Shown here in pieces: positions 25,554 to 36,225 of a stretch of DNA of 64,000 bases. Made by a program: the position numbers and the translations under genes. The stretch covers positions 1 through 64,000 of the forward strand of contig NZ_JAGTAS010000055.1 of the NCBI RefSeq assembly GCF_025685425.1. The letters are read 5' to 3'. Origin of the DNA: Terriglobus albidus (GTDB taxonomy: Bacteria; Acidobacteriota; Terriglobia; Terriglobales; Acidobacteriaceae). Positions within the stretch are counted from its first letter, which is position 1. Each line of letters opens with the position of its first letter. The notes beneath the pieces are model-generated. The model did not search any database. It worked only from the letters and a program-made list of their open reading frames with translations, and was not told the origin of the DNA.

Positions 25554-27077
25554 ATGCAAAACGTCTCATCGAACAGTGCTCCACCGCTCGCCATCGCGGC
25601 GAAGTCTCTGACGAAGTCCTATGCCGGTGTGCGGGCGCTTCGTTCCGGTTCGCTGGAACTGCTGCCTGGTGAAGTTCATGCTCTCATCGGAGAAAACGGC
25701 GCCGGCAAATCGACCCTGACCAAGATCATTACCGGAGCCATTCAGCCGGACTCCGGTGAGTTAGAGATCTTTGGTCAACGGATTTCGGAGAACGATCCCA
25801 ATCGCTCCCGCGCTTTGGGCGTTGCTGCCATCTATCAGCAGCCGGCAATCTTTCCACATCTCACGGTCGCGGAAAACATCTGCATGCCGCTGGAGCGCGA
25901 ACGGGGCGGCATCACGGTGGATTGGCGCAGCCGCAAACAGCGGGCGAAAGAGCTGATTCACTCCATCGGCGCAAACATCGATCCGGACCGCCTTGCCGGA
26001 ACGCTCAGTATGGCGGAGCAGCAGGTGGTAGAGATCGCCAAGGCCATTGGGGCGAAGGCGCGCATTCTGCTGATGGATGAGCCTACCGCGCTGCTCTCCG
26101 AACGGGAGACAGAGAAGCTGTTCACGCTGGTAAAACGTCTCCGCTCCGAAGGCGTCGCCATCATCTACATCTCACACCGCCTGGAAGAGATTCTTTCCCT
26201 TGCCGATCGCATCACGGTGCTGCGCGATGGCGAGACCATCGCCTGCTGCAATGCCGGCGACGTTGACCGCGCAAAGCTGATCGAGCTGATGGTCGGCCGA
26301 TCGATTGAATCGGTCTTTCCCAAGCGGACGGTTGTTCCGGGGGATGTCGCTATTGCGGTGAAGGATCTCAATAATCCCGAGGCCGGGCTGCACGATATCT
26401 CGTTCTCGGTACGCAAGGGAGAGATCTTCGGTCTGGCCGGCCTGGTAGGCTCGGGCCGTACCGAACTGGCGCGTACACTCTTCGGAATTACTCCCGTACA
26501 TACATCGATCACATTGCACGGACGCGAGGTCACGATCGGCAGTCCTGCTGAGGCCATTGCAAAGGGTCTCGGCTATCTGCCAGAGGATCGCCGTCAGCAT
26601 GGCGTGATCCTGGACATGAGTATTGCCAGCAACATCACGCTTGCCAGTCTGAACGATGTAGCAAAACGTGGTCTGCTGGACAGCAATCGGGAACAGTCGG
26701 TTGCCGAGGCATACCGCACCAGTCTTCGCATCAAAGCCCCTGCGACTGATACCGTAGCCGGAGCACTCTCCGGCGGAAATCAGCAGAAAGTCGCACTGGC
26801 GCGTTGGCTGGCCATCAAACCGGGGATCATGATCCTGGATGAACCGACGCAGGGCGTGGACGTGGGTTCCAAGTCAGAGATCCATGAACTCATCGTGGAG
26901 TTCGCGGAACGCGGCATGGCGGTCATCCTCATCTCCTCGGAACTGCCGGAGGTGTTGGGGATGAGTGATCGTATCGGAGTCTTTTATAACGGCACTATCG
27001 TCGCTACGCTCAGCCGGGAAGAAGCCACACAGCAAAAGGTGATGTCGCTGGCCTTTGGCCATGAGGTGCAGGCATGA
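25554..27077 (+). CDS. CUT2 sugar ABC transporter, double ATPase
   Basis: This 507-aa ATPase of the RbsA/XylG/RhaT type has two nucleotide-binding halves in one chain. The first has Walker A GENGAGKST (46-54), the signature-like TLSMAEQQ and Walker B LLMDEPTAL. The second has the degenerate loop GLVGSGRTE, then LSGGNQQKVALARW and LILDEPTQGVDVG. It energises import of a monosaccharide through the permeases that follow. Its stop overlaps the next gene's start by 4 bp. The substrate class is ribose, xylose, rhamnose or autoinducer-2-like; sequence does not decide. Confidence 0.93.
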   Translation: MQNVSSNSAPPLAIAAKSLTKSYAGVRALRSGSLELLPGEVHALIGENGAGKSTLTKIITGAIQPDSGELEIFGQRISENDPNRSRALGVAAIYQQPAIFPHLTVAENICMPLERERGGITVDWRSRKQRAKELIHSIGANIDPDRLAGTLSMAEQQVVEIAKAIGAKARILLMDEPTALLSERETEKLFTLVKRLRSEGVAIIYISHRLEEILSLADRITVLRDGETIACCNAGDVDRAKLIELMVGRSIESVFPKRTVVPGDVAIAVKDLNNPEAGLHDISFSVRKGEIFGLAGLVGSGRTELARTLFGITPVHTSITLHGREVTIGSPAEAIAKGLGYLPEDRRQHGVILDMSIASNITLASLNDVAKRGLLDSNREQSVAEAYRTSLRIKAPATDTVAGALSGGNQQKVALARWLAIKPGIMILDEPTQGVDVGSKSEIHELIVEFAERGMAVILISSELPEVLGMSDRIGVFYNGTIVATLSREEATQQKVMSLAFGHEVQA

Positions 27078-28018
27078 AGGCGTACGCACGCGAACTTGCC
27101 GTAGCCGCAACCATTCTGCTGGTGCTGGCGCTGCTGGCTGCCACAACACACGGCTTCTTCACGGTGGACAATCTCTCGGACCTGTTTCTCGCGAATGTCC
27201 CGGTCCTGATCGTCTCTCTCGGAATGACCCTTATCATCCTGACGGGACAGATCGATATCTCGGTTGGATCTGTTTTTGCGGTCTGCAGCATTGTTACGGG
27301 AGTGGCCGCACGAGCGGGCCTGCCGGTATTGGTCGCCATGCTGATTGCCAGCGTTGTCGGCGCCCTTCTTGGCTCGTTTAATGGCGCACTGGTCGCCTGG
27401 ATGCGCATGCCTTCCATCGTCGTGACGTTGGCATCGATGGTGGCCATTCGCGACGGCCTGCGCTGGCAGACTCAGGGTGCATGGGTGGGAGATCTTCCGG
27501 CCAGCTTCCAGAGATTCGGCCTCTCGCAGACGGCCTATACGATTCTCATGCTGGTGGTTGCGGTACTGCTGATTGTCTTTTTCGCCGTAGGGCTGCGCTA
27601 CTTCCGAGGTGGGCGAAACATCTTCGCGACTGGCTCGAACGAAGCCGCGGCGCGCATCCTCGGTATCGACACCAACCGGGTGCTCTTCTCGGTCTTTGCC
27701 ATCACAGGTCTGCTCACCGGCTTCTCGGCGGCGTTGAATGCGGTGCGTTTCAATCAGATCCCGAGCAACTCCGGCATTGGCCTGGAACTGAAGACGATTG
27801 CTGCTGTGGCCGTCGGTGGGGCCACTATCACCGGCGGCTCCGGCACGATTGCCGGGACAGTGCTTGGTGTCGTTCTGTTGGGCATCATCGGGCCTGCGCT
27901 TACTTTCCTTGGTGTCAGCGCTTACTGGGAGCACGCGATTCAGGGGCTCATCATCCTGGCGGCTGTTTCGGTCAATGTCCTGAGTCACTATCGGCGGCGG
28001 CAGGTGAGCCATGCTTAG
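27074..28018 (+). CDS. CUT2 sugar ABC transporter permease
   Basis: This 314-aa polytopic inner-membrane protein belongs to the RbsC/XylH/AraH family. It has about 8-10 hydrophobic helices and the family loop IDISVGSVFAV (about 59-69), followed by the EAA-like stretch NEAAARILGID near 189-199. It overlaps the ATPase gene by 4 bp (ATGA) and the next permease gene by 8 bp, so the three are translationally coupled. It should pair with the second permease to form a heterodimeric channel. Confidence 0.93.
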   Translation: MKAYARELAVAATILLVLALLAATTHGFFTVDNLSDLFLANVPVLIVSLGMTLIILTGQIDISVGSVFAVCSIVTGVAARAGLPVLVAMLIASVVGALLGSFNGALVAWMRMPSIVVTLASMVAIRDGLRWQTQGAWVGDLPASFQRFGLSQTAYTILMLVVAVLLIVFFAVGLRYFRGGRNIFATGSNEAAARILGIDTNRVLFSVFAITGLLTGFSAALNAVRFNQIPSNSGIGLELKTIAAVAVGGATITGGSGTIAGTVLGVVLLGIIGPALTFLGVSAYWEHAIQGLIILAAVSVNVLSHYRRRQVSHA

Positions 28019-29996
28019 GCGCCTGCATATCTCCGCTGCGGAAGTTGCGCTGGTTGCGGCTCTGGTGCTCGAGTGCATTTACTTCAGCATTGCCGCGCCA
28101 AGCTTTGCTACCTGGGGAAACTTCTTTGAGATCATCCGCTTCTCGGTCGAGCTCGGCTTGTTGGTGATTGCCCTTACGCCGATCCTGATTACCGGCGGCA
28201 TCGATCTCTCCGTCGGTTCAGCCATCGGTATGACCGCCGTCCTCTTCGGCACGATGTGGCATGACGGGCATCTTCCGATTGCCGCCTGCGTTGCGCTGTC
28301 ACTCCTATTGGGCCTTGTTGCCGGTGGCCTGAATGCTCTCCTAATCGCCGGGCTGCGGCTGCCGCCGCTGATCGTAACTCTGGGCACCTTCTCGCTCTAT
28401 CGCGGCATCGCTGAGGGCATCACGCATGGCGCAGTGAGCTTTACCGGTTATCCCGCAGGCTTTCTCCATCTCGGACAGGGATACTTCTGGAAGCTCATCC
28501 CAGTACAGCTTCCGATCCTCATCGTCGTGCTGGCGGCCTACACCATCCTGCTGCACAAGTCGGTGATCGGCCGCTCCATCTATGCCATCGGCTTCAACGC
28601 CGAAGGCGCTCGCTATGCCGGAATTCCGGTACGCAAGCGGCTGGCGTTGCTGTATGTGCTCTCGGGCATCATCGCATCACTTGCCGCAGTGATCTATGTG
28701 GCCCACCTCGGTCTGGCAAAGTCCGATCTTGGGACCGGATATGAGCTGCAGGCCATCACTGCGGTAGTCGTCGGCGGAGTCTCGGTCTTTGGCGGCCGAG
28801 GCACGCTGCTGGGCTCTATGCTGGGGCTCTTCTTCCTCTCCGTACTGCAGAACGGCATGCATCTGATGGCGCTGCCGTCGGAGCTCACCGGAGTTCTGAT
28901 CGGCGTGTTGCTGTTGGCCATCGTCGCCGTCGACCGGCTGCGTTCTACCGGTACGTTCAAGGTCACGGCCGGCGAAACTCCTTTGCGGAAGCGGCCGGCA
29001 TTTGCTCTCGCTGCCGTTGTAGCACTCGGTGTCGTCTGCACGTTGCTCTTCCACGCTGCCGGTCATCGTAATGGTACGGTCGCCGCGGGACACCGCCTGA
29101 CCATCGCGGTCATGCCGAAGGCCAAGGGAGATCCGTACTTCATCAGTGCGCGCGCCGGAGCGGAAGAGGCCGCGAAAGAACTCGGAGTCGATCTCATCTG
29201 GGATGGCCCCACCAGCCTCGACGCCTCGCAGCAGAACGAGCTGGTGGAGAACTGGATCACGCGCGGCGTTGACGCCATCGTCGTTGCGGTGGAGAACAAA
29301 GGCAGCATCTCCACCGTACTTCGCAAAGCTCGCGCTCACGGCATCCCGGTACTGACCTGGGACGCAGACGCCGAACTCAACGCACGCGACTACTTCCTGA
29401 ACCAGGCCACGCCTGTCGGCATCGCCAACGCCCTGACCGATGAAGGCGCACGGTTGCTACCGAACGGCGGACAGTTCGCCATTGTGACCGGAGCGCTGAG
29501 CGCCGAGAACCAGAACGAGTGGATTGCCGATATCAAGAAGCGGGTCGCCTCAAACCATCCGAACCTGCAGCTCGCTACGATTCAGCCCAGCGACGACGAC
29601 CGCGACAAGGCCTTCAATCAGACCCAGGTCATCCTCAAGGCGTATCCGCAGGTAAAGCTGATTATTGCTATCTCTGCTCCAGCGGTTCCGGGAGCGGCTG
29701 AGGCCGTTGCACAGTCGGGCCGCATAGACGTCAAAGTGATCGGGCTCTCCCTGCCGTCGATCTGCCGCACTTATCTGCACGATGGATCAGTACAGACGAT
29801 CTTTCTCTGGAATACGCAGGATCTTGGATATCTGACCGTCTATGCGGGAGCGCTGAAGGCGGAGAAGAAGATTCAGGCTGGAGCCAACAGCGTGCATGTT
29901 GGCCGGTTGGGCAACCTGGAGATCAGTGGATCGGAGATTATTCTCGGCAAGCCGCTGCTTATCGATAAGAACAATGTCGACAGCCTGCATTTTTAG
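28011..29996 (+). CDS. Fused ABC permease and substrate-binding protein
   Basis: This 661-aa chain combines two parts normally made separately. Residues 1-310 are a CUT2 permease, with GIDLSVGSAIGMT near 64-76 and NAEGARYAGI near 197-206. A further membrane helix (about 325-350, AFALAAVVALGVVCTLLFH) leads into a periplasmic binding protein of the RhaS/LsrB type (about 362-661; RLTIAVMPKAKGDPYF, SARAGAEEAAKELGV, DAIVVAVENKGSI, GIPVLTWDAD). The binding protein is thus tethered to the transporter and needs no signal peptide. It closes the operon. No frameshift is needed; the junction is one open frame. Confidence 0.92.
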   Translation: MLRRLHISAAEVALVAALVLECIYFSIAAPSFATWGNFFEIIRFSVELGLLVIALTPILITGGIDLSVGSAIGMTAVLFGTMWHDGHLPIAACVALSLLLGLVAGGLNALLIAGLRLPPLIVTLGTFSLYRGIAEGITHGAVSFTGYPAGFLHLGQGYFWKLIPVQLPILIVVLAAYTILLHKSVIGRSIYAIGFNAEGARYAGIPVRKRLALLYVLSGIIASLAAVIYVAHLGLAKSDLGTGYELQAITAVVVGGVSVFGGRGTLLGSMLGLFFLSVLQNGMHLMALPSELTGVLIGVLLLAIVAVDRLRSTGTFKVTAGETPLRKRPAFALAAVVALGVVCTLLFHAAGHRNGTVAAGHRLTIAVMPKAKGDPYFISARAGAEEAAKELGVDLIWDGPTSLDASQQNELVENWITRGVDAIVVAVENKGSISTVLRKARAHGIPVLTWDADAELNARDYFLNQATPVGIANALTDEGARLLPNGGQFAIVTGALSAENQNEWIADIKKRVASNHPNLQLATIQPSDDDRDKAFNQTQVILKAYPQVKLIIAISAPAVPGAAEAVAQSGRIDVKVIGLSLPSICRTYLHDGSVQTIFLWNTQDLGYLTVYAGALKAEKKIQAGANSVHVGRLGNLEISGSEIILGKPLLIDKNNVDSLHF

Positions 29997-30026
29997 AACA
30001 GCCCATACACCGGGTGCATGGGTCAC

Positions 30027-31085
30027 CTAGACTTCGGTGGCTTTGATGGCGGCGGCTACTGCTTCTGCGCCGTCGTGGACAGTCAGCTCCACCCGCAGCA
30101 CGGTCTTTTCGCCTGGCTTCAGGCTCTTCAACGTTCCGCGCTCGCGCTCTTTTTTGCGACCGAGGCTGCGGCAGTTGGAGGGTTCCAGGCCCAGAACGTA
30201 GTGGTTTACCCCCGTCAGCTTCCATTGGACGAAATCAGGCAGCGTGCTGGCATCGTAGCGCACGCTTACGGCCCAGTCTTTCTTTTCCCGGTCGCTGACC
30301 AGCAGGGTGTTCACCCAGCCATCGGCTCCCGGCTTCATCTTGTGGAAGTAGACGCGCTCTTCGATGCCGCGTGTGGGCTCTTCAAAGACATTCCACTGTT
30401 TGAGGCTCTCCTGCGCATAAGGTGTAGCCGCGTCAGTCTTTGCCGGGCTGGCAAAAACCTCGCTCTTTCCTGTGAGCAGAGGGTATCCGAAGTTGAGGTG
30501 ATACAGCGCCATCAGCGGAGACTCGCTATAGCCGAGGTTCTCAATGGTGTCCTCTATCGAGATCGTGCTGGACTTCAGCGAGGTCGTGATCTTGCGGCTG
30601 AGCACCAGGTTTGGGCCAAAGACCGAGGCCTCACGTACCTTTCCTGTGATGGTGAAGATGCAGTCGTCGCCCTTCCACTCTTCTGACCAGCTCACCTGCT
30701 CAGCAGGCGTATTGGAGATGGGGCCATGCAGGCCGAGGTGCTGGCCACAGTCATCGCAGGGGGCGCCGGCGTGGGAGAGGCCGCAGAAACACAGCAGGCC
30801 GCCATGGAAGCCGCTCAGCCACTCCAGGCCGCGGTTTGAGTAATAGGATGAGTTCGTCACACCGGTCGGCGACTGCCAGCTCAATGACTTGCCCAGGTAA
30901 GTAGCCTCTCCGATATCCATACCGCGGCCCGGCATCACCCAGAACTCGAGGCCCGTGGCGGTACGCACCCGTAGAGCCGAAACCCCCTTGGACTTGCCTT
31001 CGGCGTACTCAAATGCGGTGACACCACCCACCTGCGACAACCGGCCGATACGTTCTTCGATATAAGTGCGAGTTTCGGAACTCAT
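30027..31085 (-). CDS. DUF4432-type aldose 1-epimerase family protein
   Basis: This 352-aa protein has the galactose-mutarotase-like beta-sandwich pattern of the DUF4432 group. Visible features are MPGRGMDIGEATYLGKSLSW (about 51-70), CGLSHAGAPC, LGLHGPISNTPAE, YHLNFGYPLL and a C-terminal GLEPSNC motif. Members probably interconvert anomers of a sugar acid or sugar. The ATG at 31,085 (MSSETRTYIEER) starts the conserved region; the upstream extension runs through a repeat element. It converges on the ABC transporter operon and shares strand with the three genes upstream, so it probably acts in the same sugar pathway. Confidence 0.85.
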   Translation of the reverse strand: MSSETRTYIEERIGRLSQVGGVTAFEYAEGKSKGVSALRVRTATGLEFWVMPGRGMDIGEATYLGKSLSWQSPTGVTNSSYYSNRGLEWLSGFHGGLLCFCGLSHAGAPCDDCGQHLGLHGPISNTPAEQVSWSEEWKGDDCIFTITGKVREASVFGPNLVLSRKITTSLKSSTISIEDTIENLGYSESPLMALYHLNFGYPLLTGKSEVFASPAKTDAATPYAQESLKQWNVFEEPTRGIEERVYFHKMKPGADGWVNTLLVSDREKKDWAVSVRYDASTLPDFVQWKLTGVNHYVLGLEPSNCRSLGRKKERERGTLKSLKPGEKTVLRVELTVHDGAEAVAAAIKATEV

Positions 31086-31133
31086 GTGCGTCCATCTCCC
31101 TTGGCCCATTCTAAAAACAAGTTGCGCGGTGGT

Positions 31134-31260
31134 TAGAGCATTTTCACTATTGCTGGGTGTCCCGGAAGAGGAGTGCAGCGGCGTTTTCATTGCGGAAAAC
31201 GCCCATAAATGCGGATCCTCTGGGTACACCCGCAGTGAAAATCCTCCAGGGCGTGTCATC
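31134..31260. repeat. TAGAGCA-type element, copy C (diverged)
   Basis: TTAGAGCATTTTCACT lies at the left and AGTGAAAATCCTCCAGG at the right, enclosing a GGCGTTTTC/GAAAACGCC hairpin and shared blocks such as GTCCCGGAAG. The left half matches the copies near 53,860. The right end is degenerate and abuts AGGGCGTGTCATC (31,248-31,260). It lies in the gap upstream of the epimerase gene. Confidence 0.8.
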
Positions 31261-31359
31261 GCCCTCACCCACCGCGCAAGCGTAAACCATCAGTCGGGGT
31301 TACGGAAGCTTCTTGATGTAAATGTTGCGATGAAGGATTCGCAGAGTTCCGGATATCCC

Positions 31360-32511
31360 CTACTCTTTCGGCGGAAGCGCCGACTCCCACTGCCTCGACT
31401 TCGCCGACTTCAGGACCGCGTCGGTGACATAGTCGCACCTCAGACCGTCCTCAAAGGTTGGCTCGGCACTTTTGCCCTCACCTGCGGCGATCAGGAAATC
31501 CGCAACCTGGTGGATGAAGGTGTGCTCGTAGCCGATCTGCAGACCCGGGACCCACCAGTTCTTCATGTACGGATGATCGCCATCGGTGATATGAATGCTC
31601 TTCCATCCACGCAGGCGGCCTTCGTCGCGATGATCGAAGAACTCCAGGCGATGCAGGTCGTGCAGATCCCAGCGAGCGGAAGCCTTCTCACCATTGATCT
31701 CCAGGGTGAAGAGCGCCTTGTGACCGCGGGCGTAGCGCGTCGACTCGAACAATGCCATCGATCCGTTCTCGAAGTGCCCAAGGAAGGCGGCAGCATCGTC
31801 AATGGTGACCGGCTGCTTCTTGCCGGTCTCATTGTGCATGCGCTCCTTGATGAAGGTCTCGGTCATGGCCGTCACATCGACGATCTGACCGTTGAGCCAC
31901 ATCGCCATATCGATGTTGTGCGCCAGCAGGTCGCCGGTAACACCGGAGCCTGAGACAGCGGAGTCGAGGCGCCACAGCGCTTGACCTCCCTGCGGGAGAT
32001 CTTCCGAGATCGTCCAGTCCTGCAGGAACTGCGAACGATAGTGGAAGATGCGCCCGAAGCGGCCCTCGTCGAGCAACTGCTTCAGCAGAACAACGGCGGG
32101 AACGCGGCGGTAGTTGTACCAGACCATGTTGGGCACGCCGGCTTTCTTAACCGCGTCCCACATAGGCTTACCCTCTTCAGCCGTACGGGCCAGAGGCTTT
32201 TCGCACAGGACCCACTTGCCTGCCTCGGCGGCGGCGATGGCGATCTCGGCGTGGGTGTTGTTCGGGCTGGCGATATCGATGACATCGATATCTTTGCGTT
32301 CGATCAGTTTGCGCCAATCGGTCTCAACCGACTCATAACCCCAGGTGTCGGCAAAGCCTTTGGCTTTTTCCGCACTGCGGGCACAGACGGCCTTCAATAC
32401 CGGCTGATAGGGCGTATCGAAGAAGCGCGGAGCCTGCAGGAAGGCGTTCGAGTGGGTCTTCCCCATGAAGCCATAGCCCACGAGGCCGACGTTCAATTTT
32501 TTCTTAGCCAT
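31360..32511 (-). CDS. Gfo/Idh/MocA family oxidoreductase
   Basis: This 383-aa NAD(P)-dependent sugar dehydrogenase-like protein has an N-terminal Rossmann motif [17 protein letters not shown] (about 8-24) and the family signature [12 protein letters not shown] (about 101-112, with the catalytic Lys of EKP). The C-terminal alpha/beta substrate domain contains [15 protein letters not shown], where Asp and His contribute to the active site. The product is likely a keto-sugar or keto-inositol. It is first in direction of the epimerase but second to the TIM-barrel gene (24-bp gap), which supports one operon from 34,811 leftwards. Confidence 0.93.
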   Translation of the reverse strand: MAKKKLNVGLVGYGFMGKTHSNAFLQAPRFFDTPYQPVLKAVCARSAEKAKGFADTWGYESVETDWRKLIERKDIDVIDIASPNNTHAEIAIAAAEAGKWVLCEKPLARTAEEGKPMWDAVKKAGVPNMVWYNYRRVPAVVLLKQLLDEGRFGRIFHYRSQFLQDWTISEDLPQGGQALWRLDSAVSGSGVTGDLLAHNIDMAMWLNGQIVDVTAMTETFIKERMHNETGKKQPVTIDDAAAFLGHFENGSMALFESTRYARGHKALFTLEINGEKASARWDLHDLHRLEFFDHRDEGRLRGWKSIHITDGDHPYMKNWWVPGLQIGYEHTFIHQVADFLIAAGEGKSAEPTFEDGLRCDYVTDAVLKSAKSRQWESALPPKE

Positions 32512-32534
32512 GTCTTACTCCCACGTCCCTTCTT

Positions 32535-33578
<1,044 letters not shown>

Positions 33579-33590
33579 AACACGCTCCGG

Positions 33591-34811
33591 TTACTTTTTC
33601 TTTTTCAGCGGCTCGGCATCGGGGTTGCCGGGACCAAAGTGCTTGAGGATCACCAGCGGATCGCTGATGCTCTTGTTCTCGACCACGACGCCCTGGTTGG
33701 CAGCTGTCTTGGTGATGAAGTATTCGTCTTCTGTCAGTTGGCCGAAACGGATCATCGTCGGAGCGGAGACCGGCTGCTTGCCGAGCGATCCATGGCCTTG
33801 AACGACGATGCAACCATACGCTTCCGCATCGGTGATAGTCACCTTTTGGCCTGGCAGCACAGTGAGTTCCTTGGCTGAGTAGAAGCCCGTACCGTAGGTG
33901 ATCCATACTTCGCGGTAGCCCAGCTTTTCGGTCTCAGCGAATGGCTTCACAGGAGTTGGGAAGCACTTGTTCGACTTGCCGAACTCGGGGTTCACATTCG
34001 CATCCCAGTCGAGCATGGCAATCAGGTAATCCAGATCATGCTGCTTGTCTGCGGGAACATCCTTCACGAGCAGGCTCCAGTCGACGAGACGTCCGTCTAC
34101 TTCCGATTGGAACATCGCGAAGACGTCAGAGTTTACCTGCGGCTCGTAGGTAACAAGCGAGCCCGGAGCATGCAGAATGCCCGGATCGATCTGCCAGCCG
34201 GTGCCAGGCTCCAGCAGATAGGCGCGAGCGAAGCCGAGGATGCCGTTGTCGCCCTTGTTCCAGTTCTCCAGGCACTTGCGCACATCATCCTTCGTCGTGC
34301 CAGGTTCAAGGCCCATAAAGGTGTACGGGAAGTTGTTCTTGATCTGGTTGTACTGCGGCGGGAAGTAGTACGCCTCTGGCTTGCCCTTGAAGCCGACACG
34401 CGCCGCGAACTCGTCGTCCTGGTGCATGTGGTGAGGAATAGGCCCCATATTGTCAAAGAACTTGCAGAGGATGTTCCAGCCCTTCTCGCGGGCCATGACA
34501 TCGGCGCCCAGCAGCAGATCGCCGGCTTCGTCGACGGCATCCTTCAGAAGGAACTTCTCACCGGAGCTGGTCACGACGTAGCTCAGACCTTCGTCCTCAG
34601 TGGTCAGCGGGCCGTTCGAAGCCTTGGTCGTGGACGAAAACCAGCGTTCGTTGATGCCGCCACGATTCGCGCCAAAGGCATAAAGATCGTCCGGATGCAG
34701 CCGCAGACGGCGGCCGGGGATCATAAACGAACGGGGGACCCAGCAGGGAGCCAGCCGGAGGATGCCCTCACCGGCATTGACAGCGGCCTGAACGATAGAG
34801 CGATTCACCAT
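33591..34811 (-). CDS. Cupin sugar-isomerase-like protein
   Basis: This 406-aa protein resembles bicupin phosphomannose-isomerase-like enzymes. A likely metal site is PIPHHMHQDDEF near residues 125-136, with a further YFPPQYNQIKNNFPY segment, and PGILHAPGSLVTYEPQ near 216-231 provides a third histidine. A second cupin-like repeat near 320-380 (TVLPGQKVTITDAEAYGCIVVQGHG) lacks obvious ligands. The tail is Lys-rich. It is the first gene of the leftward operon and has a LacI-type palindrome 175 bp upstream. Substrate is not predictable beyond sugar or sugar phosphate. Confidence 0.75.
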   Translation of the reverse strand: MVNRSIVQAAVNAGEGILRLAPCWVPRSFMIPGRRLRLHPDDLYAFGANRGGINERWFSSTTKASNGPLTTEDEGLSYVVTSSGEKFLLKDAVDEAGDLLLGADVMAREKGWNILCKFFDNMGPIPHHMHQDDEFAARVGFKGKPEAYYFPPQYNQIKNNFPYTFMGLEPGTTKDDVRKCLENWNKGDNGILGFARAYLLEPGTGWQIDPGILHAPGSLVTYEPQVNSDVFAMFQSEVDGRLVDWSLLVKDVPADKQHDLDYLIAMLDWDANVNPEFGKSNKCFPTPVKPFAETEKLGYREVWITYGTGFYSAKELTVLPGQKVTITDAEAYGCIVVQGHGSLGKQPVSAPTMIRFGQLTEDEYFITKTAANQGVVVENKSISDPLVILKHFGPGNPDAEPLKKKK

Positions 34812-34985
34812 GTGACGTCTTCCTTCTTCTGTTGCGGAGAACTGGCTGCCCCACCGATGACAGGCAGAAACCAGCGAATCCGGTTGTTTGAGGACGCCAA
34901 CACTATAACGCCCACCCGGCCTTGCCCGGCACTGCGGGGAAACGCAGCGTATAAGGGCATTTGGGCAGAGTATTGAGCAGCATCG

Positions 34986-34997
34986 TGAGACGTCTCA
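34986..34997. promoter_or_regulatory. LacI-type operator candidate TGAGACGTCTCA
   Basis: This is a perfect 12-bp palindrome with a central CG dyad, the usual form of LacI/GalR-family sites. It lies in the divergent gap of 327 bp between the sugar operon and the peroxidase gene. The rest of the gap (34,812-35,138) shows no gene. Confidence 0.5.
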
Positions 34998-35138
34998 TTG
35001 TCGCGAGGATAGTATCGATGCGGAGAAGCCAATGTCAAGGACTTCCGAAAACGCTTCGGGTTTTCCCTCCGTTTCGATGATCGGCCACACTGGAACCCAA
35101 ACGGAACCTCGTACGTCCCATAACCGTTAGCATTCGAT

Positions 35139-36197
35139 ATGCCGTCACCACGCACGCTTACCTGTTTCGCCGTCCTGCTCCTGCTGCTCGCCGGATGCCG
35201 CTCCAGGACCCAGGACAACCCGATCGGGAAACCCATCGCGATCAAGGCGCCGCTCGGGCTTCCACCGGTTCCCGTCCCTGCCGACAATCCGCTTACGGCA
35301 GACTCAGTCGAGCTGGGACGGCGGCTCTTCTATGACAAGCGCCTCTCCAGCGACAACTCCCTGGCGTGCGCACATTGTCACGATCCGAAGTTCTACTTCA
35401 CCGATGGCCTGCGGCTCTCGAAGGGTGTGAACGATCAGCTTGGCGTTCGCAATGCCCCAACGCTTCTCAATTCGGCATATATGCCCTTCCAGTTCTGGGA
35501 CGGGCGTGCTATTTCCCTCGAACAGCAGTCAGTCGGCCCCATCGCCAATCCGGTCGAGATGAATAACGTCAAGCACGAGATCTTTCTCGACAAACTGAAG
35601 GACGATGCAGAGTATCCCAGGATGTTTCGCAAGGTGTACGGCTCGAAGGAGATCAATCTCGTGCGCGTCGAGAAGGCTCTGGCCAGCTTCGAACGCACAC
35701 TTTTGAGCGCGAACTCCGCATTTGATCGCTTTCAGTATGGCGGCGACAAGAATGCGCTAACACCGGCGCAGCTTCGCGGTCTGGCAGTTTTCCTGAATCC
35801 CGCAGGAGGCAACTGTGCCTCCTGCCATACCATCGGGCCGAAGGATGCGCTCTTCACCGATGGCAAGTTCCACAACATCGGCCAGGGCGTGAGCGGCGAT
35901 GGAGACTTCACGGACGTTGGCCGGTATCACGAGACCAAGGTCGAGACGGACAAGGGCGCTTTCAAAACGCCGACGCTGCGCAATATCGCACAGACCGCGC
36001 CTTATATGCACGATGGCAGCATCAAGACTCTGCCGGAGGTTGTGGACTTTTACGCCGGGCAGGGTAACTCCAACCCCTATCTCGATCCTGAGATCAAGAA
36101 GATTCATCTCAGTACGCAGGACCGCCTCGATCTGGTCGAATTTCTGAATGCCCTTACCGGCGACCTGCCGCCAAACTCGGGTCCGCCTGCAAAGTAG
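35139..36197 (+). CDS. Di-haem MauG/cytochrome c peroxidase lipoprotein
   Basis: This 352-aa lipoprotein has a lipobox LLAGC with Cys20, so it is predicted to be anchored in a membrane facing the periplasm. Two haem c sites are seen, CAHCH (77-81) and CASCH (226-230), with the family blocks VELGRRLFYDKRLSSDNSLAC and GAFKTPTLRNIAQTAPYMHDGS. This is the CcpA/MauG family: some reduce peroxide and others oxidise protein residues. It is 28 bp ahead of a cupredoxin gene and starts a three-gene operon of lipoproteins. Confidence 0.93.
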   Translation: MPSPRTLTCFAVLLLLLAGCRSRTQDNPIGKPIAIKAPLGLPPVPVPADNPLTADSVELGRRLFYDKRLSSDNSLACAHCHDPKFYFTDGLRLSKGVNDQLGVRNAPTLLNSAYMPFQFWDGRAISLEQQSVGPIANPVEMNNVKHEIFLDKLKDDAEYPRMFRKVYGSKEINLVRVEKALASFERTLLSANSAFDRFQYGGDKNALTPAQLRGLAVFLNPAGGNCASCHTIGPKDALFTDGKFHNIGQGVSGDGDFTDVGRYHETKVETDKGAFKTPTLRNIAQTAPYMHDGSIKTLPEVVDFYAGQGNSNPYLDPEIKKIHLSTQDRLDLVEFLNALTGDLPPNSGPPAK

Positions 36198-36225
36198 CCG
36201 TCGCAGGTAGTAAAGTGACGGTGAT

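Noticed and set aside
26984-28078. Open frame of 364 codons on the minus strand across the sugar ABC genes
   Set aside because: It spans the overlaps of three confirmed transporter genes and gives a low-complexity, His/Arg/Asp-rich product.
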